Part shown: piece after piece, positions 7,540-16,290 of the stretch
Position numbering within the stretch: position 1 is the stretch's first letter
Layout: every line of letters begins with the position of its first letter
NCBI RefSeq assembly: GCF_003583985.1
Contig: NZ_QXML01000001.1
Location: 744,001-808,000, forward strand
Length of the DNA: 64,000 nt
Direction of reading: 5' to 3'
From: Algoriphagus lacus
GTDB lineage: Bacteria; Bacteroidota; Bacteroidia; Cytophagales; Cyclobacteriaceae
Notes under the pieces: generated by a model
Seen by the model: only the letters and a program-made list of their open reading frames with translations
The model's database searches: none
What the model was told of the DNA's origin: nothing
Translations under genes and position numbers: made by a program

Positions 7540-8388
7540 ATGGAAACACAGACAGATCTCAATTACCATCGGATCGCCGAAGCCATCGAATACCTCCGCG
7601 CCAATTTTAAGACTCAGCCTAATCTGGATGAGGTAGCTGAAAAGGTTCATCTCAGTTCGTTCCACTTTCAGCGGCTGTTCACCGAATGGGCCGGGACAAG
7701 TCCAAAGAAATTTTTGCAGTACATCAGCGTGGAGCATGCAAAGAAAATCCTTCAGGATGGGCAGGCTTCGGTGTCTGAAACAGCTCATGAGACTGGGCTT
7801 TCAAGTACCAGCCGATTACATGATTTGTTTGTCAACATCGAGGGGATGACTCCTGCGGAGTATAAAAACGGTGGTAAAAGTCTGAAGATAAATTACAGTT
7901 TTGCCGATAGCCCTTTCGGTCCTTTGATCGTAGCCTCGACCCCAAAGGGAGTATGCCATCTGGCTTTTGCAGAAGAAGAGGAAATAGCCCTGAACGATCT
8001 GAAGCTGAGATTTCCCAATTCTGATTTCCTAAGGAAACTCGATTTGCTACAGCAAAATGCCCTATTCATCTTTCAGAATGACTGGAGCAAACTCAACCAG
8101 ATTAAACTGCATCTGAAAGGAACTGATTTTCAGTTGAAAGTCTGGGAAAGCCTGCTGAAAATCCCGATGGGAAAACTGATGACCTATGGCCACATTGCTG
8201 ACCGGATCGGTAATCCAAAGGCTTCCTGTGCAGTCGGAACCGCCATCGGAACCAATCCAGTTGCATTCCTCATTCCCTGCCACCGGGTGATTCAATCTTC
8301 AGGCATGCTTGGTGGCTATATGTGGGGGGCCACCCGGAAGGCCGCCATTATTGGTTGGGAAGGGGCTAAGATCTATTCCGAAATCTAA
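7540..8388 (+). CDS. AraC-type activator fused to O6-methylguanine-DNA methyltransferase (Ada without its N-domain)
   Basis: 282-residue protein with two modules of Ada. Residues about 10-110 are an AraC-type double helix-turn-helix (VAEKVHLSSFHFQRLF; a second HTH near 78-100). Residues 118-280 are the suicide alkyltransferase that removes methyl groups from O6-methylguanine, with acceptor Cys247 in PCHRV and a GGYMWG loop. The zinc-containing N-terminal sensor of E. coli Ada (Cys38) is missing; a related domain occurs separately at 9116-9376. ATG 7540 is preferred because the longer reading begins inside the terminator. It heads a repair operon with the next three genes, so it may both repair DNA and activate the operon. 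Confidence 0.93.
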   Translation: METQTDLNYHRIAEAIEYLRANFKTQPNLDEVAEKVHLSSFHFQRLFTEWAGTSPKKFLQYISVEHAKKILQDGQASVSETAHETGLSSTSRLHDLFVNIEGMTPAEYKNGGKSLKINYSFADSPFGPLIVASTPKGVCHLAFAEEEEIALNDLKLRFPNSDFLRKLDLLQQNALFIFQNDWSKLNQIKLHLKGTDFQLKVWESLLKIPMGKLMTYGHIADRIGNPKASCAVGTAIGTNPVAFLIPCHRVIQSSGMLGGYMWGATRKAAIIGWEGAKIYSEI

Positions 8389-8398
8389 GGTCAAGATT

Positions 8399-9112
8399 AT
8401 GCAGACAGTTTATCAAAGAATTGAAAGTGCCGCTTGGGGAAGCATCACAGAAGAAATGCATCGAGACGGTTATGCCCTCCTCCCCAAAATGTTGACTGAT
8501 GAACAGTGCGAAGCCCTGAAAGCTGGATATAAGAATCAGGGATTGTATCGAAAGACGGTCGTCATGGCCCGTCACCGCTTTGGCTTGGGAGAATATAAAT
8601 ACTTCAATTACCCCTTACCCGATCTTATTCAGACGATTCGTTCCGGCATCTATCCACATCTCGTACCGATCGCCAACGATTGGTTTGAAGCTTTGAAGAT
8701 GGGGATCCAATTTCCCCCAAATCATGAGGGGCTTCTTAAGCAATGCCACATTGCCGGACAACAAAAAGCAACCGTGTTGATCCTGAAATACGGAAAGGGA
8801 GGATTCAATACCTTGCATCAGGACCTGTATGGAGAAGTCTATTTCCCTATACAGCTCGTCTTGTTTTTAAATGAGCCGGACATAGATTTTACTGGAGGGG
8901 AATTTGTCCTTACGCAACAGATCCCCAGAGCACAGTCCAAGGCTATTGTATTAAACCCCAAGAAAGGGGATGCCTTGATCTTTACCACCAATTTCAAACC
9001 CGAAAAAGGAGCCAAGGGATATTATCGGGTGAATATGAAACACGGCGTAAGCGAAGTGAGGGAAGGCCACCGCCATACCTTGGGGATCATTTTTCACGAT
9101 GCGATCAGTTAG
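8399..9112 (+). CDS. 2OG-Fe(II) oxygenase of the alkylation-repair operon
   Basis: Predicted 2-oxoglutarate/iron(II) dioxygenase of the prolyl-hydroxylase-like superfamily (237 aa). Iron-ligand motif His140-x-Asp142 (LHQDLYGE) and a distal His215 (KHGVS) followed by Arg225, a likely 2OG-binding residue. It is not AlkB itself; the family commonly sits beside Ada and AlkB genes, which suggests a role in alkylation damage or in modifying a partner, but its substrate is unknown. The start is ATG 8399, 10 nt after the Ada-like gene; the longer reading would overlap that gene by 80 nt. Confidence 0.82.
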   Translation: MQTVYQRIESAAWGSITEEMHRDGYALLPKMLTDEQCEALKAGYKNQGLYRKTVVMARHRFGLGEYKYFNYPLPDLIQTIRSGIYPHLVPIANDWFEALKMGIQFPPNHEGLLKQCHIAGQQKATVLILKYGKGGFNTLHQDLYGEVYFPIQLVLFLNEPDIDFTGGEFVLTQQIPRAQSKAIVLNPKKGDALIFTTNFKPEKGAKGYYRVNMKHGVSEVREGHRHTLGIIFHDAIS

Positions 9113-9115
9113 GTA

Positions 9116-9376
9116 ATGGGCATGACTATGGTGAGGCATAGTGATTTGGGTGATAGGGAACTAATAACCTTGATCCGAAAAAGGGAGTTGACCTTTGCAG
9201 GAAACAGCAAGTTGCGGATTTACGGAAAGCTGTCCTGCTCGACAGGTAAGCGTCTGAAGCGGGAGAATCGGGTGTTTTTTTCCTCGGAAAAAGAAGCGAT
9301 TTTCCACGGTTATCGACCATGTGGGCATTGTATGAAAGAAGGATACAAAAGATGGATTTATTTAGCGAAACAATAG
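9116..9376 (+). CDS. Stand-alone Ada-type zinc-binding domain lacking the methyl-acceptor cysteine
   Basis: 86-residue protein matching the N-terminal metal-binding fold of Ada: YGKLSCSTGKR, RENRVFF, EA..HGYRPCGHC. Cysteines 41, 69 and 72 align with zinc ligands Cys42, Cys69 and Cys72 of E. coli Ada, but the position of Cys38, the residue that accepts methyl from methylphosphotriesters, is not a cysteine (about Gly37). It therefore cannot work as the classical sensor unless another residue takes over. It could be a DNA-binding helper of the AraC-MGMT protein. It starts 3 nt after the oxygenase and overlaps alkB by 25 nt. Confidence 0.82.
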   Translation: MGMTMVRHSDLGDRELITLIRKRELTFAGNSKLRIYGKLSCSTGKRLKRENRVFFSSEKEAIFHGYRPCGHCMKEGYKRWIYLAKQ

Positions 9377-9960
9377 ATCAGCAGAAGAACTGGTTACCCT
9401 ATGGGGGAACGGTAAATTATTATGGAAAGATTTTGCCGATGGAAAAGGCGGGTTTCTACTTCAATCGTCTTTTGGAAACCATCGAATGGCGGAATGACGA
9501 AGCGGTGATCTTCGGGAAGAAGATAATCACCAAGCGGAAAGTCGCCTGGTATGGCGAAAAACCATTTGAGTATACCTATTCAAATACGACAAAACACGCA
9601 CTTCCATGGACGAAGGAGCTACTGGAGTTGAAAGAGCTCATCGAGGCGGAAACTGGTGAAACGTTTAACTCCTGCCTGCTCAATCTGTATCATAGTGGGG
9701 AGGAAGGGATGGCCTGGCACAGCGATGGGGAAGCCGATTTGAAAAAGAACGGAGCCATTGGCTCGATGAGCTTTGGAGCGGAAAGAAAGTTCGCTTTCAA
9801 GCATAAACAGAGCAAGGAAAAGGTGGAATTTGTCCTCGAGCATGGCAGTCTCTTAGTGATGAAAGACACCACTCAGACGTTTTGGCTGCACCGCCTCCCG
9901 CCGACCAAGCGTATCACTACTCCCCATGTGAACCTTACCTTCAGGACCATTGTGGAGTGA
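9352..9960 (+). CDS. alkB: AlkB-like DNA repair dioxygenase
   Basis: 202-residue Fe(II)/2OG dioxygenase that oxidatively removes methyl groups from 1-methyladenine and 3-methylcytosine in DNA, of the ALKBH2/3-like short type. Iron ligands His123 and Asp125 (WHSD) and His180 (LHRLPP); C-terminal NLTFR motif with Arg198 for 2OG. The residue two before the Asn, normally the second 2OG-binding Arg (Arg204 in E. coli), is His192 here (PHVNLTFR). ATG 9352 gives the family-typical N-terminus MDLF and a 25-nt overlap with the upstream gene, implying translational coupling. Last gene of the operon. Confidence 0.93.
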   Translation: MDLFSETIDQQKNWLPYGGTVNYYGKILPMEKAGFYFNRLLETIEWRNDEAVIFGKKIITKRKVAWYGEKPFEYTYSNTTKHALPWTKELLELKELIEAETGETFNSCLLNLYHSGEEGMAWHSDGEADLKKNGAIGSMSFGAERKFAFKHKQSKEKVEFVLEHGSLLVMKDTTQTFWLHRLPPTKRITTPHVNLTFRTIVE

Positions 9961-9976
9961 GGACATAAAAGCAAGA

Positions 9977-11164
9977 CTATTTTAGCCGTCTACACCAAAA
10001 AACCTTATATCCACTGTCTGATTTGGTGCCGATCAGGTAATCTTCTCCTCCGTCCTTCAATCCGAGTTTCTTTTTTAAGTCTTCAGCACCGAGAACATAG
10101 TTTCTGCAGATGACATTAGCTTTTCCGGAGGGGAAAAGAGCTTTCATTTCTTGTTTTTTGGGAGAAATTTCCTGCAATACCTCGAAAATCCGTGCTGGAA
10201 TTTCCGGAGTAAATTGGCTTCCCGTGTAGAGATGAGAATTTTTCTCCAGTTTTTTCAATCCAAAACGCTCCCCGAAAAGTTGGAATGCACCGGCTTTCAG
10301 AATTCCGCTCAATGGCTCAATGAGATACTTTTCAGCCTCTCCGAATTGAGAATTTGCCTTTTCTTCCTCTTCCGCACCAAATTCAAACCTTGGAAAATTA
10401 CTTCCTAAATCCACGACTTCTATCCGTTTGGAGGTCTTTTCTTTTCCTTTTTCCCAGGACAGCAAAAGCTCCTTCACTTCGTTTTTGACCGAAACGATGG
10501 TGATTTTTTGAATGTCGGGTAGCTCACTCAAGGCCTGGGAAATGTCGGTCATCGGAGAAGCTTTGATCCTAATTCTTTCAGCTTTGCTGCGCAAGAGAGC
10601 CCAGGCGCCGACCACATCGGGCTCACAGTCCTGCAGCTTATAGAGCTTTTGGTTGCTGATGCCCCTCCTGGCCGGATCGGCATAAATCAGGTCAAAATGC
10701 AGCGGGGTTGTTTTCAAATATTCGAGCCCGTCTCCTTCCACAAACTGAAATTTTCCAGGGCCTAAAAGCTCCAGGTTGTGTCGGGCAACCTCAAAAAGTT
10801 CAGCCTGCTTTTCGCAGTAAATTCCCAACTCAAATCCCTGACTCAGGTAAAAAAAATCCACTCCAAAGCCGCCCGTCAGGTCGATCATCTGCTTTCCATG
10901 CATTCCTTTTGATTTGAATTTTGCCGTCTCCTCGCTGGAGCTCTGCTCCAGGGAAATGGTGGCAGGGAAAAGCAACTGCGGATCAGCTGACCAAGCGGAA
11001 AGTTTTTTTGCGGCTCTTTGTCTTGCCCCAATCTGCTGAACAGCCATTTTCAGGTCAAAACTCACTTTGCCCTGGTATTTAAAAAGTAAAAGTGCAGGAT
11101 CTTCATTAAGATGATCCTGCACAAATTGTCTGAATTCAGCGCTATGATACTCGCTGAAGTCCAT
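9977..11164 (-). CDS. Class I SAM-dependent methyltransferase with THUMP-like C-terminal domain
   Basis: 395 residues. An N-terminal helical region precedes a Rossmann methyltransferase core with motif I MIDLTGGFGVDFFYLS (about 145-160), an acidic strand end YCEKQ, and IYADPARR as the catalytic-loop motif. The C-terminal quarter (GAFQLFGERF ... YLIGTKSDSGYKVFWCRRL) matches my memory of the THUMP-like domain family (PG_1098 type) of Bacteroidota. Probably an RNA methyltransferase; the substrate is not known. Its ATG overlaps the stop of asd by 1 nt, so both are in one transcript. Confidence 0.8.
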   Translation of the reverse strand: MDFSEYHSAEFRQFVQDHLNEDPALLLFKYQGKVSFDLKMAVQQIGARQRAAKKLSAWSADPQLLFPATISLEQSSSEETAKFKSKGMHGKQMIDLTGGFGVDFFYLSQGFELGIYCEKQAELFEVARHNLELLGPGKFQFVEGDGLEYLKTTPLHFDLIYADPARRGISNQKLYKLQDCEPDVVGAWALLRSKAERIRIKASPMTDISQALSELPDIQKITIVSVKNEVKELLLSWEKGKEKTSKRIEVVDLGSNFPRFEFGAEEEEKANSQFGEAEKYLIEPLSGILKAGAFQLFGERFGLKKLEKNSHLYTGSQFTPEIPARIFEVLQEISPKKQEMKALFPSGKANVICRNYVLGAEDLKKKLGLKDGGEDYLIGTKSDSGYKVFWCRRLK

Positions 11165-12153
11165 TAAACCAGACCCTTCTCCAACAGGTATTCTGCAATC
11201 TGAACGGCATTGGTAGCGGCACCTTTTCTCAGGTTATCGGCTACAATCCACATGTTCAGCGTATTGGGTTGAGATTCGTCTCGTCTCAGACGTCCTACGA
11301 ACACCTCGTCCTTTTTGTGTGCCGTGATTGGCATAGGATAAATGAAGTTGGTCGGATCGTCCTGCACGATTACTCCGGGAGCAGATTCCAGGAGGCTTCT
11401 CACTTCTGCCAGATCAAAATCCTGCTTAAACTCCACGTTCACCGCCTCGGAGTGACCTCCCATGGTAGGAATACGGACTGTAGTAGAAGTCACCTGAATG
11501 GAGTTGTCTCCAAAGATTTTTTTAGTCTCGTTGATCATTTTCATCTCTTCCTTGGTGTAACCGTTGGGTTGGAACACGTCAATATGAGGAAGGACATTCA
11601 TGTCGATTTTATGTGGATATACCATCTGAGGCACTTCACCTGCTCGCTCCGCCATCATCTGATCAACGGCAGCTTTGCCCGTTCCGGTCACAGACTGATA
11701 GGTAGAGACTACAATTCGCTTGATGCCATAGCGCTGACGTAAAGGCTCCAAAGCCAATACCATTTGAATGGTTGAGCAGTTTGGATTGGCAATGATTTTA
11801 TCGGATGCTGTGATTTCCTTCGCATTGATTTCAGGCACTACCAGTTTCTTGGTTGGATCCATTCTCCAAGCGGAGGAATTGTCAATGACGAAAGTGCCTA
11901 CTTCAGCGAATTTAGGTGCCCATTCCAAGGAAGTACTGCCACCTGCTGAGAAAATGGCGATTTCGGGTTTGGCTGCTACGGCATCCGCTAGACCGATTAC
12001 CGTATGTTTTTTGCCCTTATACTCGATCTGTTTACCTACAGAGCGCTCGGAAGCGACCAAAAGGAGTTCGTCATAAGGGAAATTGTGCTCATCGAGCACT
12101 TCAAGGATTTCGGAGCCAACCAGTCCGGTAGCGCCTACTACAGCCAGTTTCAT
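11164..12153 (-). CDS. asd: Aspartate-semialdehyde dehydrogenase
   Basis: 329 residues, the family's usual size. Reduces aspartyl phosphate to aspartate semialdehyde with NADPH, the branch point to lysine/diaminopimelate, threonine and methionine. NADP-binding GATGLVGSEIL at the N-terminus, nucleophile Cys126 in NPNCSTIQ, and GHSEAVNVE and GRLRRDESQP near the C-terminus. Diaminopimelate feeds the MurE step encoded later in the window. A TAnnTTTG-type -7 box (minus TACTTTTG, 12185-12192) lies about 32 nt upstream. Confidence 0.96.
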   Translation of the reverse strand: MKLAVVGATGLVGSEILEVLDEHNFPYDELLLVASERSVGKQIEYKGKKHTVIGLADAVAAKPEIAIFSAGGSTSLEWAPKFAEVGTFVIDNSSAWRMDPTKKLVVPEINAKEITASDKIIANPNCSTIQMVLALEPLRQRYGIKRIVVSTYQSVTGTGKAAVDQMMAERAGEVPQMVYPHKIDMNVLPHIDVFQPNGYTKEEMKMINETKKIFGDNSIQVTSTTVRIPTMGGHSEAVNVEFKQDFDLAEVRSLLESAPGVIVQDDPTNFIYPMPITAHKKDEVFVGRLRRDESQPNTLNMWIVADNLRKGAATNAVQIAEYLLEKGLV

Positions 12154-12184
12154 TTTTAATGTAGGTTTAATTGATTTTGGTCTG

Positions 12185-12192
12185 CAAAAGTA
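12185..12192 (-). promoter_or_regulatory. Probable -7 box of asd
   Basis: Minus-strand TACTTTTG matches TAnnTTTG, 32 nt before the asd ATG. No good -33 element is evident. Confidence 0.4.
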
Positions 12193-12310
12193 CGGACTAA
12201 GCGTTCATTTTCAGGATTGTGACGGAAAAATTTCAACTGATTTTGTAAAAGGTCGATTGTTAAAACCACTTGATTTTATTTATTTAGGTGACTCTTTTTC
12301 TATTTTTTTA

Positions 12311-14833
12311 ATGAAAATTTATTTTTTGTCGGTTTTGCGGGTGATTTTTCCCGTTTGGATAATCCTTTTGATAGGGATAGAAACAGTTTTTGCCCAAAGC
12401 CAAAAATTTGAAGAGCCCTTCCAGATTCTGAATTATCCACAGGAATTTCTTCCGGGTTGGTTTGGCAATGAAATCAGAAGCACCACTTCTCGAATTTTTC
12501 AGGATTCTAACTCTGGAAGAAGTGGTAGCAAATCGTTATCGGTTCAGCCGATCAGTACGTTTAATGGGGTAATTTGGATAAAATTGACCCCTGCCCAATT
12601 TGAAAATCCCCAAGCAATATTTTTTGCCAAGTCTAGTCGGAATGGCACCGGGAGCCGTCCCGCACAGGTGTTTTTCGCTTGGGGCGAAGAACTGGATGGT
12701 GAGTTTTCAGATTTAGTTCAAATCGGTTCCGATGCTGAATTTGCCAATGATGATCAGGATTATCGAAGATTTACTTTGCCTGTTCCGATGGAATTAATTG
12801 GCAAAACGGAAATCTTTCTGCGTTTGGAAATTCGTTATGGTCCGGGGTCTGGAAGTGCTGCCCGATGGATGATGGATGATTTTGAATTTGGGGATATAAT
12901 AACAGATGAGCTCCCTCCCCAAATCCAGGAAGCCAGGGGTTTTGGTCCAAAGTCGGTTTTGGTTTCCTTCAGTGAACCAGTTGACCCGGTTTTTTCCATT
13001 CTTCCTCTAGCTTATGAACTGGGAGGTGAGAATCCTGAGAAGGTGGAGCTGAAAGCCGATTCCGTTGCTGTATTAATGATGGAAAATGACCTGCAAGACG
13101 AAAAATCCTATGGGATTACCGTTCGGCAGATTCCGGATTTGGAAGGAAATTTCCTTCAGGATACTACTATTCAGTTTTCCTTTTATGATCCCACTGAAAT
13201 TCCGGAAAAGACCTTAGTACTTAATGAACTCATGCCTGCCCCAAGAGCGGATCAGGACCTTCCGAATGTAGAATATATTGAAATCTATCACGCAGGCGAT
13301 GATGAGGTCCGACTAGAAGGAATTCGGCTTTCCAATTCCCGGTCTGAGACGATTTTAGATGATTTATGGCTGAAACCCGGTGAGTATTTGGTTCTTGCTC
13401 CTGAAAATCAGGCTGTCCTTTTGAGGCAGTATGGGAAAGTTTTTCCGGTAAGGGAATGGCCAACTTTACTGAATTCAGGAGACCATTTGACTCTCAAAGC
13501 TGTTGGAGGTTCTTTGATTGATCAGATTTCTTATTCTACGGCAAGTTGGCGAGAAAGTGAATTTGCAAACGGTGGGTTTAGCCTCGAGGTACCAAATTCC
13601 GACTACCAGTGTGATAATTCAGTCCTATTAATGCCTTCGATCGACTCTGTCAGAGGAACTCCCGGAAAGCAAAATTCTGTACGTAAAGGAAATGAAGTTA
13701 CTCCTCTTCCAGTTTTGGAGAATGCATGGTTTCAAGATTCCCTTACGGTCAATTTGACCTTTTCGGAACCGGTTTTTTCCCGAATAGAAAAGAAAAACAT
13801 TGTTTTTTCTCCTTCGCTGGAAATTGACTCCACTTACTTTTCGGCAGGTGACAGACTTGTAATTTATTTAAAATCACCTGCTAAAGAATCTGAAATTTAT
13901 CGGTTGGAGATCTCTGGGATTAAGGACTGCTGGGGAAATGATCTCGACAAAGTTGGCATTTCGAAATTAATCCTGTCTTCCAGGCCTCAGCCAGGTGATG
14001 TCATCCTAAATGAGGTGCTTTTTGATCCTAAATCCGGTGATCCTAAGTTCGTGGAACTTCGAAATACCAGCAAGAAATTCCTGAATCTTGATTCTTGGGC
14101 TCTGGCTAATTTTGACGATTTCGGTAAGCCAGACCAGATTAGAGAATTTGGGAAAGAAGGATTGATTCTTAATCCGGAAGGCTATTTAGCCATCTCCACC
14201 GATATCAACCGCCTAAAACTTTCCTATCCTAAATCTGCCTCTGGAAACTTGCTTCAGATTCCATTATTGCCCAGTTATCCAATTTCCGGTGGTACAGTAG
14301 TTTTGATTTCTCCCGAAGGAAAAATATTCGAAACCTTTACCTACAATGAGGATTTTCACCATCCTCTTTTGAGAGATTCAAAGGGAGTTTCACTGGAGCG
14401 AATTTCCCACTTCTCTGAGGCATCCTTACCATCCAACTGGCAATCGGCCTCGGGGAATGAAGACTTTGGGACCCCTGGACGAAAAAATTCCCAAATTATT
14501 GAAGGCGATTTGAATGGAAATATGATTCAGATTGAACCTGAAGTTTTTGATCCAGAGGGGAGTTCGGGTCCTGCTTTTGCCAGCATTCAATACCAACTGG
14601 ACCAAACTGGATGGGTCGGTACATTCCAAATCTATTCCGTAGGAGGCCAACTGATTCAGACTTTGGCTCAAAACCAAGTTTTGGGAACAAGCGGAATCTT
14701 TACCTGGACAGGAACAGATTCTGCGGGTAACCGGGTCAGGATGGGATATTACGTTTTAGTAGTGGAGCTATATGAGCCAAGCGGAAGAACTAATCTGATT
14801 AAAAAGACAATTGTGGTGGCTGACCGCTTATAA
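12311..14833 (+). CDS. Secreted lamin-tail-domain protein with C-terminal sorting region (840 aa)
   Basis: Signal peptide of about 30 residues ending ETVFAQ. The mature protein has an N-terminal jelly-roll-like region with a WMMDDFEFGD motif, Ig-like/SbsA-type domains (VLVSFSEPVDP near 215; VNLTFSEPVFS near 480), two lamin-tail domains (LVLNELMPAPR near 300; VILNEVLFDP near 565), and a FlgD-like C-terminus (GIFTWTGTDSAGNRV...YYVLVVELY...KKTIVV) as in type IX secretion cargo. Likely exported to the cell surface; binding partner unknown. The start at 12311 is chosen because it begins the signal peptide; the longer frame runs back into asd. Confidence 0.87.
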   Translation: MKIYFLSVLRVIFPVWIILLIGIETVFAQSQKFEEPFQILNYPQEFLPGWFGNEIRSTTSRIFQDSNSGRSGSKSLSVQPISTFNGVIWIKLTPAQFENPQAIFFAKSSRNGTGSRPAQVFFAWGEELDGEFSDLVQIGSDAEFANDDQDYRRFTLPVPMELIGKTEIFLRLEIRYGPGSGSAARWMMDDFEFGDIITDELPPQIQEARGFGPKSVLVSFSEPVDPVFSILPLAYELGGENPEKVELKADSVAVLMMENDLQDEKSYGITVRQIPDLEGNFLQDTTIQFSFYDPTEIPEKTLVLNELMPAPRADQDLPNVEYIEIYHAGDDEVRLEGIRLSNSRSETILDDLWLKPGEYLVLAPENQAVLLRQYGKVFPVREWPTLLNSGDHLTLKAVGGSLIDQISYSTASWRESEFANGGFSLEVPNSDYQCDNSVLLMPSIDSVRGTPGKQNSVRKGNEVTPLPVLENAWFQDSLTVNLTFSEPVFSRIEKKNIVFSPSLEIDSTYFSAGDRLVIYLKSPAKESEIYRLEISGIKDCWGNDLDKVGISKLILSSRPQPGDVILNEVLFDPKSGDPKFVELRNTSKKFLNLDSWALANFDDFGKPDQIREFGKEGLILNPEGYLAISTDINRLKLSYPKSASGNLLQIPLLPSYPISGGTVVLISPEGKIFETFTYNEDFHHPLLRDSKGVSLERISHFSEASLPSNWQSASGNEDFGTPGRKNSQIIEGDLNGNMIQIEPEVFDPEGSSGPAFASIQYQLDQTGWVGTFQIYSVGGQLIQTLAQNQVLGTSGIFTWTGTDSAGNRVRMGYYVLVVELYEPSGRTNLIKKTIVVADRL

Positions 14834-14903
14834 AATTTCAGAAAATCTGCAGGGTTAAATGCTAAAAGATCAGTATTTTAATACCAAATAAGCCCTGTTT
14901 GCT

Positions 14904-15074
14904 ATGGAACGAGATCTGATTTTCATAACCCTTCAAGAAATTGTCCTGCGAGACGGGAAAGACCTCAGAGAAGCCCAGCAATATTTGAGAATGAGGTACC
15001 GGTTGGACGCTGATGAGTTGGTGCTGAAAAAGCGCTTGGAGAAAATACTCCAAACTGAAAAAGCCGTTGCATAA
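14904..15074 (+). CDS. Small hypothetical protein (56 aa)
   Basis: An uninterrupted ORF starting at ATG 14904 encodes a charged, strongly helical peptide (MERDLIFITLQEIVLRDGKD..., then REAQQYLRMRYRLDADELV and KKRLEKILQ), with no signal peptide or cysteine. Composition and helix pattern look protein-like rather than random. It lies 70 nt after the surface-protein gene on the same strand, and the hairpin of an intrinsic terminator begins inside its last codons (15058), the tight arrangement expected of a real transcript end. No family recognised. Confidence 0.55.
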   Translation: MERDLIFITLQEIVLRDGKDLREAQQYLRMRYRLDADELVLKKRLEKILQTEKAVA

Positions 15075-15083
15075 TGGCTTTTT
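15058..15083 (+). terminator. Intrinsic terminator overlapping the stop of the 56-aa gene
   Basis: Stem AAAAAGCC / GGCTTTTT with a 10-nt loop, followed by TTTAATTTTTTCC. The left arm covers the codons before TAA at 15072-15074. Confidence 0.75.
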
Positions 15084-15336
15084 AATTTTTTCCTAATCGG
15101 ATTAAACATTCGAAATTCTATCTTATACTGAAAAAGGCATAAAGTGCGATCATTGGATTTGTAATGATCTGATTATAAGAGGTTAAACTTGGGGGCTTAC
15201 TGGTCCCTTGAATTTTGGGTTAACCATTTCATAATCCATATTTTTTTAATTTTTGCAATTATCAAAGTCCACCGTATTTTAGAGATCGAATCCTTTAAAA
15301 TCAATCCCAGTACTTTATTTTAACCCATCTTTTACC

Positions 15337-15720
15337 ATGAGCCAGGAAGAGAAAACCGCATATTCTCAGGACGAATTGAAAGAATTTGAAGAAATCATCC
15401 TTCAGAAACTTGCAATTGCTAAAGAAGAACTTCATTCATTGAAAGAGACCCTGAGTAAAAAAAATGACAGCGGGACTGATTACACTGCCTCTACCTCAAA
15501 GCTTTTGGAAGACGGTGCCGATACCCTCGAGCGTGAGAGTATGAGTCAACTTGCTGCCCGCCAGCAAAAGTTTGTCGCTAATCTTGAAAATGCGCTGATC
15601 CGGATCAAAAATGGTACTTATGGCATCTGTGTGGATACGGGGAAATTGATTTCAAAAGAAAGATTGAAGGCTGTCCCACACACCATGCATTCCATTGAGG
15701 CTAAACTTGCTAAAAAGTAA
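15337..15720 (+). CDS. TraR/DksA-like protein with degenerate zinc finger
   Basis: 127 residues: a long N-terminal coiled coil (about 10-90) and a short C-terminal region YGICVDTGKLISKERLKAVPH that aligns with the DksA zinc-finger segment. DksA-type proteins enter the RNA polymerase secondary channel and tune transcription with ppGpp. Of the four zinc cysteines only Cys98 remains, so zinc binding is unlikely; such forms are common in Bacteroidota as I recall. The gene has a 262-nt upstream region and is followed 2 nt later by scpB. Confidence 0.82.
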   Translation: MSQEEKTAYSQDELKEFEEIILQKLAIAKEELHSLKETLSKKNDSGTDYTASTSKLLEDGADTLERESMSQLAARQQKFVANLENALIRIKNGTYGICVDTGKLISKERLKAVPHTMHSIEAKLAKK

Positions 15721-15722
15721 GG

Positions 15723-16283
15723 GTGGACTTTCTGCATCGTCATATTGAGGCGTTGATTTTTTGTTCGCCGGAACCCCTTCCGGTAAGTGAAATTTCAAAA
15801 TGCCTCAATGAGATGTTTGGTGCAGAGGTACCACTTGACCACCTTGAGTCGGCTATTTATGATTTAAGGAAAAAGTACAATCAAGAAGATTTTTCGTTTT
15901 CCTTGGAGCACCTGGGAGGAGGGTATCAATTTTTGACCAAGCCTGCCTATCAGATCAGTATCAGTATTCTCCTAAGGCAGCAATCTCAAAAAAGATTGTC
16001 GACAGCCCAGCTGGAAACCCTTTCAATAATTGCCTACAAGCAGCCGATAACCAAAAGTGAAGTAGAACAAATCCGTGGAGTTAATAGCGATTATTCCGTT
16101 CAGAAGCTTTTGGAAAAGGAACTCATTGAGATCAAAGGGAAATCTGATGGGGTGGGAAAGCCGCTAATCTATGGTACTTCAGCAAAATTTATGGAATACT
16201 TTGGGATCAATTCCATTCAGGATTTGCCACAGCCCAAGGATTTCTCCCAACCAGAAAATCAAATCGGGGAAGAACGGGAATAA
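15723..16283 (+). CDS. scpB: Segregation and condensation protein B
   Basis: 186 residues with the two winged-helix domains of ScpB, the kleisin-associated subunit of SMC-ScpAB condensin, which compacts and segregates chromosomes. Conserved segments: LEALIFCSPEPL at the start, QLETLSIIAYKQPITKSEVEQIRGV in the middle and a GKPLIYGTS.KFMEYFGI ending. It starts at GTG 15723, immediately after the DksA-like gene, so the pair is co-transcribed. scpA and smc are not in the window. Confidence 0.93.
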   Translation: MDFLHRHIEALIFCSPEPLPVSEISKCLNEMFGAEVPLDHLESAIYDLRKKYNQEDFSFSLEHLGGGYQFLTKPAYQISISILLRQQSQKRLSTAQLETLSIIAYKQPITKSEVEQIRGVNSDYSVQKLLEKELIEIKGKSDGVGKPLIYGTSAKFMEYFGINSIQDLPQPKDFSQPENQIGEERE

Positions 16284-16290
16284 AAAAGAT

